Source: Methanomassiliicoccaceae archaeon UBA370 (lineage in GTDB: Archaea > Thermoplasmatota > Thermoplasmata > Methanomassiliicoccales > Methanomethylophilaceae). Taken from it: a stretch of DNA of 64,000 nt. How positions within the stretch are numbered: the stretch's first letter is position 1; each line of letters begins with the position of its first letter. The position numbers and the translations under genes were made by a program. Below, in pieces: positions 27,395-36,067 of the stretch. The stretch is taken from the NCBI GenBank assembly GCA_002505345.1, contig DAUY01000011.1, positions 41,981 to 105,980 of the forward strand, given 5' to 3'. The notes beneath the pieces were generated by a model. It did no database searches. It was given only the letters and a program-made list of their open reading frames with translations, and was not told where the DNA came from.

Positions 27395-28650
27395 TGTCCC
27401 TCCAGCTGTTCAGGGGTCACGATCTTTCCCGCGACTGCCGAAGCGGCCACCACGGCCGGGCCTGCGAGGTAGACCTCCGAGTTCTTGTCCCCCATCCTTC
27501 CGATGAAGTTCCTGTTGGTGGACGAGACCGCCTTCTCTCCGGCGGCGAGGATCCCCATGTACCCTCCGAGGCAAGCTCCGCATGTGGGTCCGGAGACGAA
27601 CGCCCCAGCGTCCAGGAACACCTGCATGATCCCTTCGTCGATCATCTGCCTGAAAACCTTCTGGCTCGCCGGGACGACGAGGAACCTGACCCCGTCGGCC
27701 ACTTTGCGTCCTTTGATGACCTCGGCCCCGATCCTCATGTCCTCTATGCGCCCGTTGGTGCACGACCCCAGGTATGCCTGGTCGATCTTGACGTCGGCGT
27801 CTTTGACCGGGCGTCCGTTCTCCGGGAGATGGGGGAACGCCACCATCGGAACTATCTTGGAGAGGTCGTACCTGAGCACCGAGTGGTACTTGGCGTCCTT
27901 GTCCGCCTCGACGGCCTTCCACGCTCCTTTGGCGGTTCCCCTGATGTATTCCTCGGTGAGGCTGTCGCATGGGAATATCCCTCCCTTTCCTCCGGCCTCT
28001 ATGGCCATGTTGGAGACGGTGAGGCGGTCGGACACGGTTATGTTTGCCACTCCCGGCCCGTGGAACTCGAACACCCTGTAGTTGGCACCGTCGACGCCGA
28101 TGTCAGTTATTATCTGGATTATCAGGTCCTTTCCGCAGGCCCCGTTGACGAATCTGCCGGTCAGCTCGACCTTGATCGTCTCCGGTACCTTGAACCAGAG
28201 GCGGCCGGTGGTGAATGCGGCGCAGGCCTCGGTCGAACCAATGCCCGTGGAGAACGCATTTATGCCTCCGTACGTGCAGGTATGGGAATCGGCCCCTACG
28301 ATCAGCCTTCCCGGGGCCGCGAAACCTTCTTCGATCATGACCTGGTGGCAGACGCCTCCCTTCCCTACCTCGTAGTAGTTCTCGATGCCGTGCTTCGAGG
28401 CGAACTCCCTCATCTCCTTTGCCTGCTCCGCGGAAAGGATGTCCTTGTTGGGGACATAGTGGTCGGGTATCAGGACCAGCCTGTCCCTCTTGAGGTCTTT
28501 CGTCTTCAATTTCTCGTATTCTCTGAAGGCTATCGGCCCTGTCACGTCGTTTACCATGACGTAGTCGACATTGGCGACTACGATCTGGCCCGCATAGGCG
28601 TCCGTACCTGATTTCTCTGAGAGTATCTTCTCAGCAATTGTCTTTCCCAT
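27391..28650 (-). CDS. leuC: 3-isopropylmalate dehydratase large subunit LeuC
   Basis: 419 residues, archaeal LeuC/HACN type. Fe-S cysteines appear in GSCTNGR and PTCGACLGG, with ADSHTCTYGG for catalysis. ATG 28650 is preferred to the one two codons upstream because AGAGGAA then has proper spacing. The gene starts inside the 3' end of leuA (20-nt overlap). It needs an intact 4Fe-4S cluster. Confidence 0.93.
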   Translation of the reverse strand: MGKTIAEKILSEKSGTDAYAGQIVVANVDYVMVNDVTGPIAFREYEKLKTKDLKRDRLVLIPDHYVPNKDILSAEQAKEMREFASKHGIENYYEVGKGGVCHQVMIEEGFAAPGRLIVGADSHTCTYGGINAFSTGIGSTEACAAFTTGRLWFKVPETIKVELTGRFVNGACGKDLIIQIITDIGVDGANYRVFEFHGPGVANITVSDRLTVSNMAIEAGGKGGIFPCDSLTEEYIRGTAKGAWKAVEADKDAKYHSVLRYDLSKIVPMVAFPHLPENGRPVKDADVKIDQAYLGSCTNGRIEDMRIGAEVIKGRKVADGVRFLVVPASQKVFRQMIDEGIMQVFLDAGAFVSGPTCGACLGGYMGILAAGEKAVSSTNRNFIGRMGDKNSEVYLAGPAVVAASAVAGKIVTPEQLEGQ

Positions 28651-30238
28651 TATCATTCCTCTGTCTGGCGTAATCCCTGTTTATGGCTGCCATGGTGGCA
28701 TCCACGGACGTCTCGACGATGTCCAGCCCTACTGCCTTGCCCACGGACAGGGACCCGTCGCCCTGGACGTTCTTAACCATTACGGTGACCTCGCATATGG
28801 AGTCGCTCTTCCCCGTGATGGCGCTCAGCTTGTACTCTTCCATGGACATCTTATCGTTGACGGCCTTTCTTATGGCTTTGATGGATGCGTCCACCGGACC
28901 TACCCCGGTCTCGGACACGGTCCTTCTCTCGCCCGCGATGTCGACGGTGACTGTGGCGGTAGATGTTATATCTTTGCCGGTGAAGACCGCGAACTCCTCC
29001 AGGCTGACGGCCCTGTCGGTTATGACCTTCTTCCACATTATGTGGTCGGCGATCGTCAGCAGTTCGGCGTCATCTATCTGCTTACCGCCTACGGCCATCT
29101 CTTTGACGGCCGCCATCAGCTCGGGCAGGTGCTCCTCCGGGAACTTTATCCCCAGATCGTCCAGCCTGCCCTGCACCGAGTGTACGCCCGAGTGCTTTCC
29201 GATGACGATGCGCCTGTCAACACCCACCAGCTCCGGCAGGAACGGCTCGTATGTTGCCGTGTTGCTCATGACGCCGTGGACGTGTATCCCGGACTCGTGT
29301 GCGAATGCGTTCCGCCCGACTATCGGCTTGTTGTATGCCATCGGGAAGCCCGTTATACGCTCCACCAGTTTGGACGTCTGCCCTATCTTCGACAGTTCCA
29401 CGGTCTCGATCCCATAGTTGGCGAACAGGTTCAGAGCGACCTCTTCCAGGGCCGCGTTGCCGGTCCTCTCCCCTATGCCGTTGACGCATACATGGCAGAT
29501 CTTCGCCCCTGCCTCCACCGCGGCGATGGAGTTGGCCACGGCCAGCCCCATGTCGTTGTGGCAGTGGACCGCGATGGGCACTTTCACCACTTTTTTTATC
29601 TCAGATATCAGGTAAGACATCGCCCTGGGGGTGATCACCCCCACCGTATCCGGTATATTGATGGAGTCCGCGCCCGCCTCCTGTACGGCGGTCAGCACGT
29701 CCTTCATGAAGCCCAGGTCGCTGCGGGTGGCATCTTCGCAGGAGAACTGGACGACGAGGCCGTGATCTTTGGCGTATTCCACGGTCTGGACCGCCCTCTC
29801 CTTCACCTGTTCGGGCGTCATCTTCAGCTTGTACTTCATGTGCAGTTCCGAAGTCGCTATGAAAGTATGGATGCAGTCCAGACCTGTGTCTATGACCGCA
29901 TCTATATCCGACCTGGTGCTGCGTGCCAGACTGTACACGTTCGCGTCCAGCCTGCGGGCTGCGATCTTCTTCAGGGTCTCTTTCTCCGACTCGGAAGAGG
30001 CCGCGAAACCCGCCTCGATCATGTCGACACCGAGGTCGTCCAGTGCCGCGGCTATACGGATCTTGTCCTCGGGGCCCATCGCTATCCCGGGGGCCTGTTC
30101 TCCGTCCCTCAGGGTGGTGTCGAATATCATGACACCTTCGATGTGCTCAGTGCCCTCGAGCGCAATCCTGTTGTATGGGCTCACGGCGAGCATTTTTTCC
30201 ATATCCCTAGCGCTTACACTGGTTTGTTTAGTTCTCAT
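28631..30238 (-). CDS. leuA: 2-isopropylmalate synthase LeuA family
   Basis: 535 residues. The DRE-TIM barrel has FDTTLRDGEQAPG, HCHNDMGLAVAN metal site and HESGIHVHG. A C-terminal allosteric domain from about residue 400 (STATVTVDI...GPVDA...) is the leucine-sensing type. It condenses acetyl-CoA with 2-oxoisovalerate. Methanogens also carry CimA and AksA paralogs, but the leuCDB operon and Leu/Ile-rich leader support LeuA. ATG 30238 is chosen because GGTGG precedes it, and the longer frame needs a TTG. Confidence 0.85.
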   Translation of the reverse strand: MRTKQTSVSARDMEKMLAVSPYNRIALEGTEHIEGVMIFDTTLRDGEQAPGIAMGPEDKIRIAAALDDLGVDMIEAGFAASSESEKETLKKIAARRLDANVYSLARSTRSDIDAVIDTGLDCIHTFIATSELHMKYKLKMTPEQVKERAVQTVEYAKDHGLVVQFSCEDATRSDLGFMKDVLTAVQEAGADSINIPDTVGVITPRAMSYLISEIKKVVKVPIAVHCHNDMGLAVANSIAAVEAGAKICHVCVNGIGERTGNAALEEVALNLFANYGIETVELSKIGQTSKLVERITGFPMAYNKPIVGRNAFAHESGIHVHGVMSNTATYEPFLPELVGVDRRIVIGKHSGVHSVQGRLDDLGIKFPEEHLPELMAAVKEMAVGGKQIDDAELLTIADHIMWKKVITDRAVSLEEFAVFTGKDITSTATVTVDIAGERRTVSETGVGPVDASIKAIRKAVNDKMSMEEYKLSAITGKSDSICEVTVMVKNVQGDGSLSVGKAVGLDIVETSVDATMAAINRDYARQRNDNGKDNC

Positions 30239-30246
30239 AAAAACCA

Positions 30247-30361
30247 CCAAACCGTCATAGCTCGCACTGACTTACTCGATAAGTAGAAGTCCGATGTGCT
30301 GTGCGAAGATCATTTCATGACCTCAGACGGTTGGATTCTAATTAGAAACAGCGTATATAAA
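30247..30361 (-). promoter_or_regulatory. leu operon promoter and structured leader
   Basis: A TATA box (TTTATATA, plus-strand 30354-30361) predicts a transcript start near 30331-30336 and an unusually long leader of about 95 bases. Near-complementary arms (30326-30334 and 30247-30256, 9 bp with one bulge) can pair, enclosing a short ORF and ending next to the leuA ribosome-binding site. This could link leader translation to leuA initiation. Confidence 0.5.
30272..30313 (-). CDS. putative leader peptide of the leu operon
   Basis: A 13-codon ORF between the leu TATA box and leuA, reading MIFAQHIGLLLIE then TAA: three consecutive Leu codons and three Ile codons. GAGGT lies 6 bases before the ATG, an ideal ribosome-binding site in a genome where many transcripts appear leaderless. 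The layout resembles bacterial leuL-type attenuators. Leader-peptide control is not an established archaeal mechanism, so this is a hypothesis. Confidence 0.42.
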   Translation of the reverse strand: MIFAQHIGLLLIE

Positions 30362-30404
30362 TATTAGGTTGACAGCCGAGCCGGTGACGTTTCTCGGAAC
30401 GGCC

Positions 30405-30716
30405 TCAGTCACTCCTGCGCTCTCTTTCCTTCCTCTCTGAGACGACCTTTTTGTACGCTTCTTTTTCGGCGGTCTCCTGCGCCTTCAGTTCGTCGATGGA
30501 CCTGCGAAGGTCTTCCTTAGCGGCCGCGCGTTCCCCTTTGGGCAGCTCTCTGATCTGCTCGCGACGCTTCTTGACCGCCGCCTTGTTGCGAGACCTGGTT
30601 TCGGAAAGCCTGTTCTTCATCTCAGACTCTTCCTTCCGACGGTCTGCGGCAATGGCCGCATGTCTCTCTTTCGCCTTGGCGTTGCTGTTGATCCCTTTCT
30701 TTGCCACGGATACCAC
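30405..30716 (-). CDS. small charged helical protein, unknown function
   Basis: 103 residues, over half Lys, Arg, Glu, Asp or Ala, predicted to be almost wholly alpha-helical and coiled coil (residues about 20-100). No domain was recognised. The start is GTG 30716 or, with better GGTGG spacing, GTG 30707. Such proteins can bind nucleic acid or act as spacers, and nothing decides here. The strict codon pattern and downstream position suggest a real gene. Confidence 0.55.
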   Translation of the reverse strand: MVSVAKKGINSNAKAKERHAAIAADRRKEESEMKNRLSETRSRNKAAVKKRREQIRELPKGERAAAKEDLRRSIDELKAQETAEKEAYKKVVSERKERERRSD

Positions 30717-30800
30717 CCTGGACGGGCGAAGATGATGAAGTGGGGTTATAACATATTGGGTATGAAATGGTAAAGGGTTTGAAGGGATTTCACCCCGGTA

Positions 30801-31184
30801 TCACTGGTTTGACTTCCAGACGCTGTGAACGTTGCAGAGCTCCCTTGCGGTGATCTCCTTTGCGTCGGTCTCGAAGAAGGCCTCGGGCTTGTCGCCGGGC
30901 TTCAGGTAGCGGCGCATGAGAAGTCCGTCAGCACATATCTCGATGTAGACTATGTAGTGCTCCGGCGTCATCGGGTGGGCGGTCTCCTTTCCGACCTTGA
31001 CGAGCACGCCTCCGTCCTTCTTCTCTATGTACGGTACATGCTTCTCGAGAGCGAAATCCGCGGACTTTATCTCGACGAGCTCCATGACCTCGCCGCAGCA
31101 GGAAATATCGCCTTTTCCGGAATAAAGGACCTCTACGTAGTTACCGCACAATTTGCAATGATATACTGCTCTGAATTTAGCCAT
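30801..31184 (-). CDS. desulfoferrodoxin-type superoxide reductase
   Basis: 127 residues. An N-terminal desulforedoxin Cys4 iron site (Cys 10, 13, 29, 30) precedes the catalytic neelaredoxin domain with His in KHVPYIE, AHPMTPEHYI and the CNVH Cys/His ligands near the C-terminus. It reduces superoxide to peroxide without making oxygen, typical of strict anaerobes. A flavoprotein encoded about 100 bases upstream might supply electrons. Confidence 0.93.
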   Translation of the reverse strand: MAKFRAVYHCKLCGNYVEVLYSGKGDISCCGEVMELVEIKSADFALEKHVPYIEKKDGGVLVKVGKETAHPMTPEHYIVYIEICADGLLMRRYLKPGDKPEAFFETDAKEITARELCNVHSVWKSNQ

Positions 31185-31287
31185 GATTAACCTCGGTACG
31201 AACTCTGTTTTAGACCGTATAATACTTTCTATGGAACGGATAACAGCATTAACTGTTATGAAAGCAGATTGTCTGGCACAATCATAA

Positions 31288-31833
31288 TTACATGAACGCG
31301 CCTGACGATATCGAGGAAATAAACTCTTTGCATTCTTCCCTTATGTCCGAGGGAGACTTAGAGTCCGTTCCGGATATTCTGAGGTCTCCCAGCCACTCGG
31401 AGCCGGCAGTTATTGCCAGAGCCTTGAAAACGTGCATCGCGCCCCTGAACTCGGGTTCCGCGTCCCCTCCGCACATCATGCAGGCCATGTACTTCGGTCC
31501 CGCCGAAGCCTTTGGCCAAAGTGTCTGGAACCTGTCAACCACGGTCTTTATCACCGAAGAGGAACCGCTGTAATGGATGGGGGTGCACAATACCACGATG
31601 TCCGAGGTTGCGAAAGAATCGTAGATCCGCTTCATGTCATCATCTATCACGCACCCTCGGCCGTTCTCGCAGGAACCGCATCCTGTGCAGTGCGATATGT
31701 TCATCTTTATGGGGTATACGACCTCCACGCCAAAGCCCTTGGCCAGGAATCCGTCCCTGGCCTCGGAGCACATAGTGTATGTGAAACCGCTCCTGCTTCC
31801 GCAGGCGCAGATTATCAAAACCTTCCTTTCCAC
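31288..31833 (-). CDS. NADPH-dependent FMN reductase / iron-sulfur flavoprotein family
   Basis: 181 residues of flavodoxin-like fold. The phosphate loop is CGSRSGFT. The compact HCTGCGSCENGRGC segment (residues 48-61) carries four Cys, as in archaeal iron-sulfur flavoproteins that hold a 4Fe-4S cluster. PIHYSGSSS is the isoalloxazine-contact loop. Probable electron carrier for oxidative stress defence. Monocistronic, divergent from egsA. Confidence 0.82.
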   Translation of the reverse strand: MERKVLIICACGSRSGFTYTMCSEARDGFLAKGFGVEVVYPIKMNISHCTGCGSCENGRGCVIDDDMKRIYDSFATSDIVVLCTPIHYSGSSSVIKTVVDRFQTLWPKASAGPKYMACMMCGGDAEPEFRGAMHVFKALAITAGSEWLGDLRISGTDSKSPSDIREECKEFISSISSGAFM

Positions 31834-31895
31834 AGCGTCTTATCGGTGTGTTCCTTTTATATGTTTCAGATTATCATGTCATAGGGACGAGAAAC

Positions 31896-32951
31896 ATGGA
31901 TGACTTTGACAAAGCCAAGATTATGGAATTTCCGAGAAGCGTCCTGATCGGCCACGACGTCCTTGACAGACTACCTGAGATGTGCGCTTCTTTCAGGTTC
32001 GGTAAGGCCGGACTGATGGTTACCGGCGGGAACACCTATTCCGTAGCTGGGAAGGCCATCGAAGATTACATGTCCGGCAAATACGAGGTCAGCGTTCTGA
32101 AGACGGGGAACGCGACCCTGGAGAGTCTCGAAGAGGTCAAGACGGCGGCCGCCGAGACGAAATCCACTTTCATTCTGGCAGTAGGCGGCGGTAGCAAGAT
32201 CGACCTGTCGAAGATAGCATCCGACGACCTCGGCATACCTTTCATAAGCATACCCACCAACGCCGCCCACGACGGCATGGCTTCGGACCGCGCGACACTA
32301 AAGATGGATATCGGTCCGCAATCCGTTTCGGCAGCATCCCCGCTGGGAGTCCTGGCCGATACCCACGTGATATGCCAGTCGCCCTACAGGTTCCTGGCGT
32401 CGGGGTGCGCCGACGTCATTTCCAACCTCACGGCATTGAAGGACTGGGAGTTTGCCAGAAGGCTGAGGAACGAGGATTTCAGCCGTTCCGCATACTCGCT
32501 TTCGCTTTATGCAGCGGAGACCATAATGGAAAACTCGGAGCTCATACGTCCCGACCTCGAGGAGAGCGTATGGATAGCCCTCAGGCCGATAATAATCTCC
32601 GGAATATCCATGAGCGTCGCGGGAAGCTCCAGGCCTACGAGCGGGTCGGAGCATATGTTCTCCCACGCCATCGACATAATGTATCCCGGACGTGCGATGC
32701 ACGGGGAGCAGTGCGGCGTAGGTTCCATCATGATGATGTATCTGCACGGCGGAGACTGGAAGGTGATCAGGGACGCCCTCGATAACATCGGGGCGCCCAC
32801 CACCGGAAGGCAGATAGGGCTGAAGGACGAAGAGGTCATAGAAGCGCTGACTTTGGCCGCCGGCATACGCAAGGACAGATTCACGATACTCGGCAACGGC
32901 ATAAACCGCGAGACCGCCGCCAAGGTGGCCAAGGCCACCGGGGTCATCTGA
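31896..32951 (+). CDS. egsA: sn-glycerol-1-phosphate dehydrogenase EgsA
   Basis: 351 residues of the iron/zinc dehydroquinate-synthase-like superfamily. AVGGGSKIDLSK binds NAD(P), PTNAAHDGMAS marks the G1PDH group, and metal ligands include Asp in SGCADVISN and His in GSEHMFSHA and HGEQCG. It makes the G1P backbone of archaeal membrane lipids, and with the mevalonate genes at 44-47 kb feeds lipid synthesis. ATG 31896 is chosen because GGGACGAG precedes it. Confidence 0.95.
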   Translation: MDDFDKAKIMEFPRSVLIGHDVLDRLPEMCASFRFGKAGLMVTGGNTYSVAGKAIEDYMSGKYEVSVLKTGNATLESLEEVKTAAAETKSTFILAVGGGSKIDLSKIASDDLGIPFISIPTNAAHDGMASDRATLKMDIGPQSVSAASPLGVLADTHVICQSPYRFLASGCADVISNLTALKDWEFARRLRNEDFSRSAYSLSLYAAETIMENSELIRPDLEESVWIALRPIIISGISMSVAGSSRPTSGSEHMFSHAIDIMYPGRAMHGEQCGVGSIMMMYLHGGDWKVIRDALDNIGAPTTGRQIGLKDEEVIEALTLAAGIRKDRFTILGNGINRETAAKVAKATGVI

Positions 32952-32960
32952 GGTATAGAA

Positions 32961-33386
32961 ATGGTCACCATCACGTTTGTATCTGATAATTCTGCAAAAG
33001 AAGGGTTCGAATTCTATTACCTGGGGCCCATGGACGGATGCCGGGACTGCAAGCTCAAGAGCGTGTGCCTCAATCTGGAGAGGGGCTCCCTTTACTTCGT
33101 CAAGGCGCTGAGGGCACAGACCCACGACTGTCCTGAGACCGGGGAAAAGCTGAGGGTCGTCGAGGTGGAGAAGACCACCACCCCTGCGGCCATGCCCAAG
33201 AAGAATGCCATCGAGGGCGGAAAGGTCACCTTCCAGGAGATAGACTGCAAGATGAGATGCTGCGCCAACTGGTTCAGGTGCCACCCTCCGTCGGGTATCA
33301 ACGGGGAGAAGCTCACCGTCAAGACCGTGGAGGGAGACACCGACTGCCCCTTCGGGGAGACGGTCGTCCTGGTTCAGCTTTTCTGA
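32961..33386 (+). CDS. UPF0179 family Cys-rich protein
   Basis: 141 residues matching the archaeal UPF0179 family: CRDCKLKSVCLNLE near residue 27 and CKMRCCANWFRCHPP near residue 96, eight or more conserved cysteines and one His that may bind zinc or an Fe-S cluster. Function unknown. It follows egsA by 9 bases and is probably co-transcribed with it. Convergent with purC, whose stop abuts. Confidence 0.8.
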   Translation: MVTITFVSDNSAKEGFEFYYLGPMDGCRDCKLKSVCLNLERGSLYFVKALRAQTHDCPETGEKLRVVEVEKTTTPAAMPKKNAIEGGKVTFQEIDCKMRCCANWFRCHPPSGINGEKLTVKTVEGDTDCPFGETVVLVQLF

Positions 33387-34289
33387 TCAGAACTTCTCCC
33401 CGGTTATCCTCTCGTACATGCCGACGTACAGCTTGCTGGTGCGGTCGATGATGTCCTGCGGGAGAGGAGGTATGTCCGGCTCCGGAAGCCCCTTCTCACG
33501 GGCCTCCATCAGCTTCGCGTGGTATCCTGTCTCGCGGTAGTACTGGCGTACGAACTCCTTCGACAGCTCTGCCACTCTGCCCTTCATGTACTCCTCCGCA
33601 TCCCACCAGCGGTCCTCGTCCAGAGTGCCGAAGGTGTCCAGGACCATGAGCCTGCGCTCTTTGTCGTAACCGAACTCCTTCTTTCCGTCGCAATGGATGA
33701 GGCCCCTTTTCTCGGCCTCTTCGGCGATGATGCCGTCTACCTTCAGCACTGTGGCCATTATCTCATCGTATTCGGCATCGGTGAGACCGGCCATCTCCTT
33801 AGCTTCGGCATCGGTCAGGTTCATGTCGTGCTCCTCAAGTTTGGTGGTAGCCTCGAGGAACGGCCTGGGGAGCTTTTCCCCGTATTTCACGGTGTGTCCT
33901 TTGGGGAACCCCAGTTGTTCGGCGGTGACCTTCCCGTCCTTGATACGGTCCATCAGCGATCCCGCCGCATAGTGCCTGCATATGACTTCCAGCGGGATCA
34001 GGTAGTTGACTGTGCTGCCGTCGATCTTGCTGTAGTCCCTGATCACGTCGACCTTTTTCACCCTCATCCTGTCCGGGGCAGGCTCGCTGATGTAATGGTT
34101 ATGGATCCCTTTCTCGGTCAGAATCTCGAACCAGAATTTGGCCGTCCTGCAGAGCGTCTCGCCCTTGTGAGGGATCTTGGATGGAATTATCTTGTCAAAA
34201 ACCGAGATATTGTCCGTGTAGGCGAACTCCAGCGTATCATCGTCTACGCCGTAGACCTCTTTGACCTTCCCCGTCATTATTTTTTCCAT
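33387..34289 (-). CDS. purC: SAICAR synthetase PurC
   Basis: 300 residues, ATP-grasp-like. GKVKEVY at the N-terminus, FDKIIPSKIPHKG, ICRHYAAGSLMDR and DTFGTLDEDRWW are family signatures. It makes SAICAR in purine synthesis. Length is at the long end because of a C-terminal extension ending in MYERITGEKF. Start ATG 34289 may instead be the Met four codons in. Confidence 0.93.
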   Translation of the reverse strand: MEKIMTGKVKEVYGVDDDTLEFAYTDNISVFDKIIPSKIPHKGETLCRTAKFWFEILTEKGIHNHYISEPAPDRMRVKKVDVIRDYSKIDGSTVNYLIPLEVICRHYAAGSLMDRIKDGKVTAEQLGFPKGHTVKYGEKLPRPFLEATTKLEEHDMNLTDAEAKEMAGLTDAEYDEIMATVLKVDGIIAEEAEKRGLIHCDGKKEFGYDKERRLMVLDTFGTLDEDRWWDAEEYMKGRVAELSKEFVRQYYRETGYHAKLMEAREKGLPEPDIPPLPQDIIDRTSKLYVGMYERITGEKF

Positions 34290-34320
34290 ATCAGCCCAAA
34301 CGGATGAGGGATATTTATTT

Positions 34321-35031
34321 TCAGCGAGAAGGCCGCGAACGTCCGCATACAGGGCAGTCGGGGTCCGCGTTGATGCTCACTGTGTCATATTCGTTCGTGC
34401 CTGCGAACATTGTGAACATCTTCCCCGCAGTGGTCTCTCCTGTGCCGGTTATGTGCTTGACTATGTCCGAAGCCTGTACCGATGCCACGATGGATACCAC
34501 CGGGGCGAAAGAATCGGGAATGTTTCCGTTGGATCCTCTGAGTATGCAGCGGAGACATGGGGTCTTCCCGGGAACCACGAAAGTGGCCTGCCCGTAGAAT
34601 CCGTCGATACCGCCATGTGCCAGAGGTATGTTTTTTGAAACAGCGTAGCTGTTGAGGACGAGACGGGAACCGATGGAGTCCATGCAATCGGCGATCACGT
34701 CGCATTCCCCCAGGGCTTCGGAGACGTTGTTATCGTCTATGAATCCGTGAAATGTTTCGATCTCCATTTCGGGGCGGACTTCTCCGAGTCTTTCGGCCAG
34801 TATGTCGGTCTTGAACCCCTTTCTGCCTGAATAGAAGAACTGCCTGTTCAGGTCGCTTTCCGACGGGACCCCGTAATCTGCAAGCCTCATCTTACCTACG
34901 CCGGCAGATGCCAGCAGCAAAGAGACGTAAGTTCCCAGCCCTCCGCATCCTGCGACGGAGACGGTGGCCTCGGAGAGCCTTCTCTGACCTTCGGCGCCGA
35001 ACAGCTTTTCCTGCCTGGAATACCTGCTCAT
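34321..35031 (-). CDS. E1-like ubiquitin-activating family protein (MoeB/ThiF/HesA)
   Basis: 236 residues: SRYSRQEKLFG at the start as in MoeB, AGCGGLGTYVSLLL ATP loop, ADYGVPSESDLNRQF, DCMDSIGSRL, the crossover-loop region and a C-terminal CPVCGR half of the zinc site, with CLRC as the other pair. It likely activates an archaeal SAMP, MoaD or ThiS protein. Second E1-like gene of the window after thiF. It starts inside the pncC stop (overlap of 4), so it is operonic with pncC and nadM. Confidence 0.85.
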   Translation of the reverse strand: MSRYSRQEKLFGAEGQRRLSEATVSVAGCGGLGTYVSLLLASAGVGKMRLADYGVPSESDLNRQFFYSGRKGFKTDILAERLGEVRPEMEIETFHGFIDDNNVSEALGECDVIADCMDSIGSRLVLNSYAVSKNIPLAHGGIDGFYGQATFVVPGKTPCLRCILRGSNGNIPDSFAPVVSIVASVQASDIVKHITGTGETTAGKMFTMFAGTNEYDTVSINADPDCPVCGRSRPSR

Positions 35032-35507
35032 ATCTTCTCCGCGATGAAATCAGCCAGCAGCTCGAAGACCGTTTCAGCGGTCTGTTCCCTGATTTCGTCC
35101 CTTGTGCCCTCGAAGCATTTCGTGAAGGCCATAGAGCGCCTTCCGTCGGTTATCCCTATGCATACGGTGCCGACGGGCTTTCGATGGGTGCCCCCGCCGG
35201 GCCCCGCTATCCCCGTCACCGACGCGGCGTAATCAGAAAGGAACGCTTTGGCGGCACCCTCGGCCATCTCTATGGCCGCCTCTTCGCTGACCGCTCCGGG
35301 TTTTACGAGCGTATCCTTAGAAACGCCGAGGATTCGTGATTTGGAAGTATTGCTGTAGGTAACCGCGCATCCGAGAAAATAATTCGATGAGCCAGGCGAC
35401 TGGGTTATCTTTGCGGATATCAGGCCGCCTGTGCAGGACTCTGCCATGGAAAGCGTGGAACCGGTTGACTTGAGCGCAGAGGACATCTTCCTCAGCGCAG
35501 AAGTCAT
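35028..35507 (-). CDS. pncC: nicotinamide-nucleotide amidase (CinA C-terminal type) PncC
   Basis: 159 residues. The AESCTGGLISAKIT motif carries the catalytic Ser-Lys region, and SVTGIAGPGGGTHRKPVGTV follows. It deamidates NMN to NaMN in pyridine nucleotide recycling. ATG 35507, in ATGA overlap with the nadM stop and preceded by a G-rich site, is preferred to the one five codons upstream. Confidence 0.9.
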   Translation of the reverse strand: MTSALRKMSSALKSTGSTLSMAESCTGGLISAKITQSPGSSNYFLGCAVTYSNTSKSRILGVSKDTLVKPGAVSEEAAIEMAEGAAKAFLSDYAASVTGIAGPGGGTHRKPVGTVCIGITDGRRSMAFTKCFEGTRDEIREQTAETVFELLADFIAEKI

Positions 35508-36037
35508 AGGCTCCCCCCGCATATGTCCTTGATGCGGCCTACGCCGTCTATCTCGTCTATGACATCCGCCACGGCCCCGGGCACAAGAGCGCGCCAGTCC
35601 TCATCGGCGAATATCCGCCTGCGCACCTCAGTTCCGGAATACTCGTCCCTGTTGTACATCGGGGATTCCCTGATGCTGTAACCCGACTCGTGGAAGAGGC
35701 GGCGTGTGAAGGGATTGTTGCTGTACACATAAGAGAACGGCGGGGACATTGACGAAACATGCGCTACCCAGACCGAATAACGGTTTATGTCTTCGATGGG
35801 CACGATGCAATAGTTGTAGATCCCTTCATCGTGGAGGGTGTTCTCTATCATCAGATACCTTTCCCCGGCGGTGAAAGGATTCTCGGGGGAGTGGGAGTAC
35901 TGCGCGCTGCCTATGCCGATCGTCAGATTGTCCGACTCGGAAGCGCACTGGCGTATCACCTCGAGGTGGCCCCTGTGAAGGGGTTGGAACCTGCCTATCA
36001 TCAGCGAATAGTTGTCATACCCGTGTCCTCCGGACAT
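35504..36037 (-). CDS. nadM: nicotinamide-nucleotide adenylyltransferase NadM
   Basis: 177 residues, archaeal NMNAT. GRFQPLHRGHLEVI holds the (H/T)xGH-type nucleotidyltransferase motif, and SGTEVRRRI is the ISSTxxR-like C-terminal motif. It makes NAD from NMN and ATP. First of nadM-pncC-E1 with 4-nt overlaps, a small NAD salvage and sulfur/ubiquitin-like activation unit. Confidence 0.93.
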   Translation of the reverse strand: MSGGHGYDNYSLMIGRFQPLHRGHLEVIRQCASESDNLTIGIGSAQYSHSPENPFTAGERYLMIENTLHDEGIYNYCIVPIEDINRYSVWVAHVSSMSPPFSYVYSNNPFTRRLFHESGYSIRESPMYNRDEYSGTEVRRRIFADEDWRALVPGAVADVIDEIDGVGRIKDICGGSL

Positions 36038-36067
36038 GATGGGTGATATCTCTCCTGAGTTAAAGCG

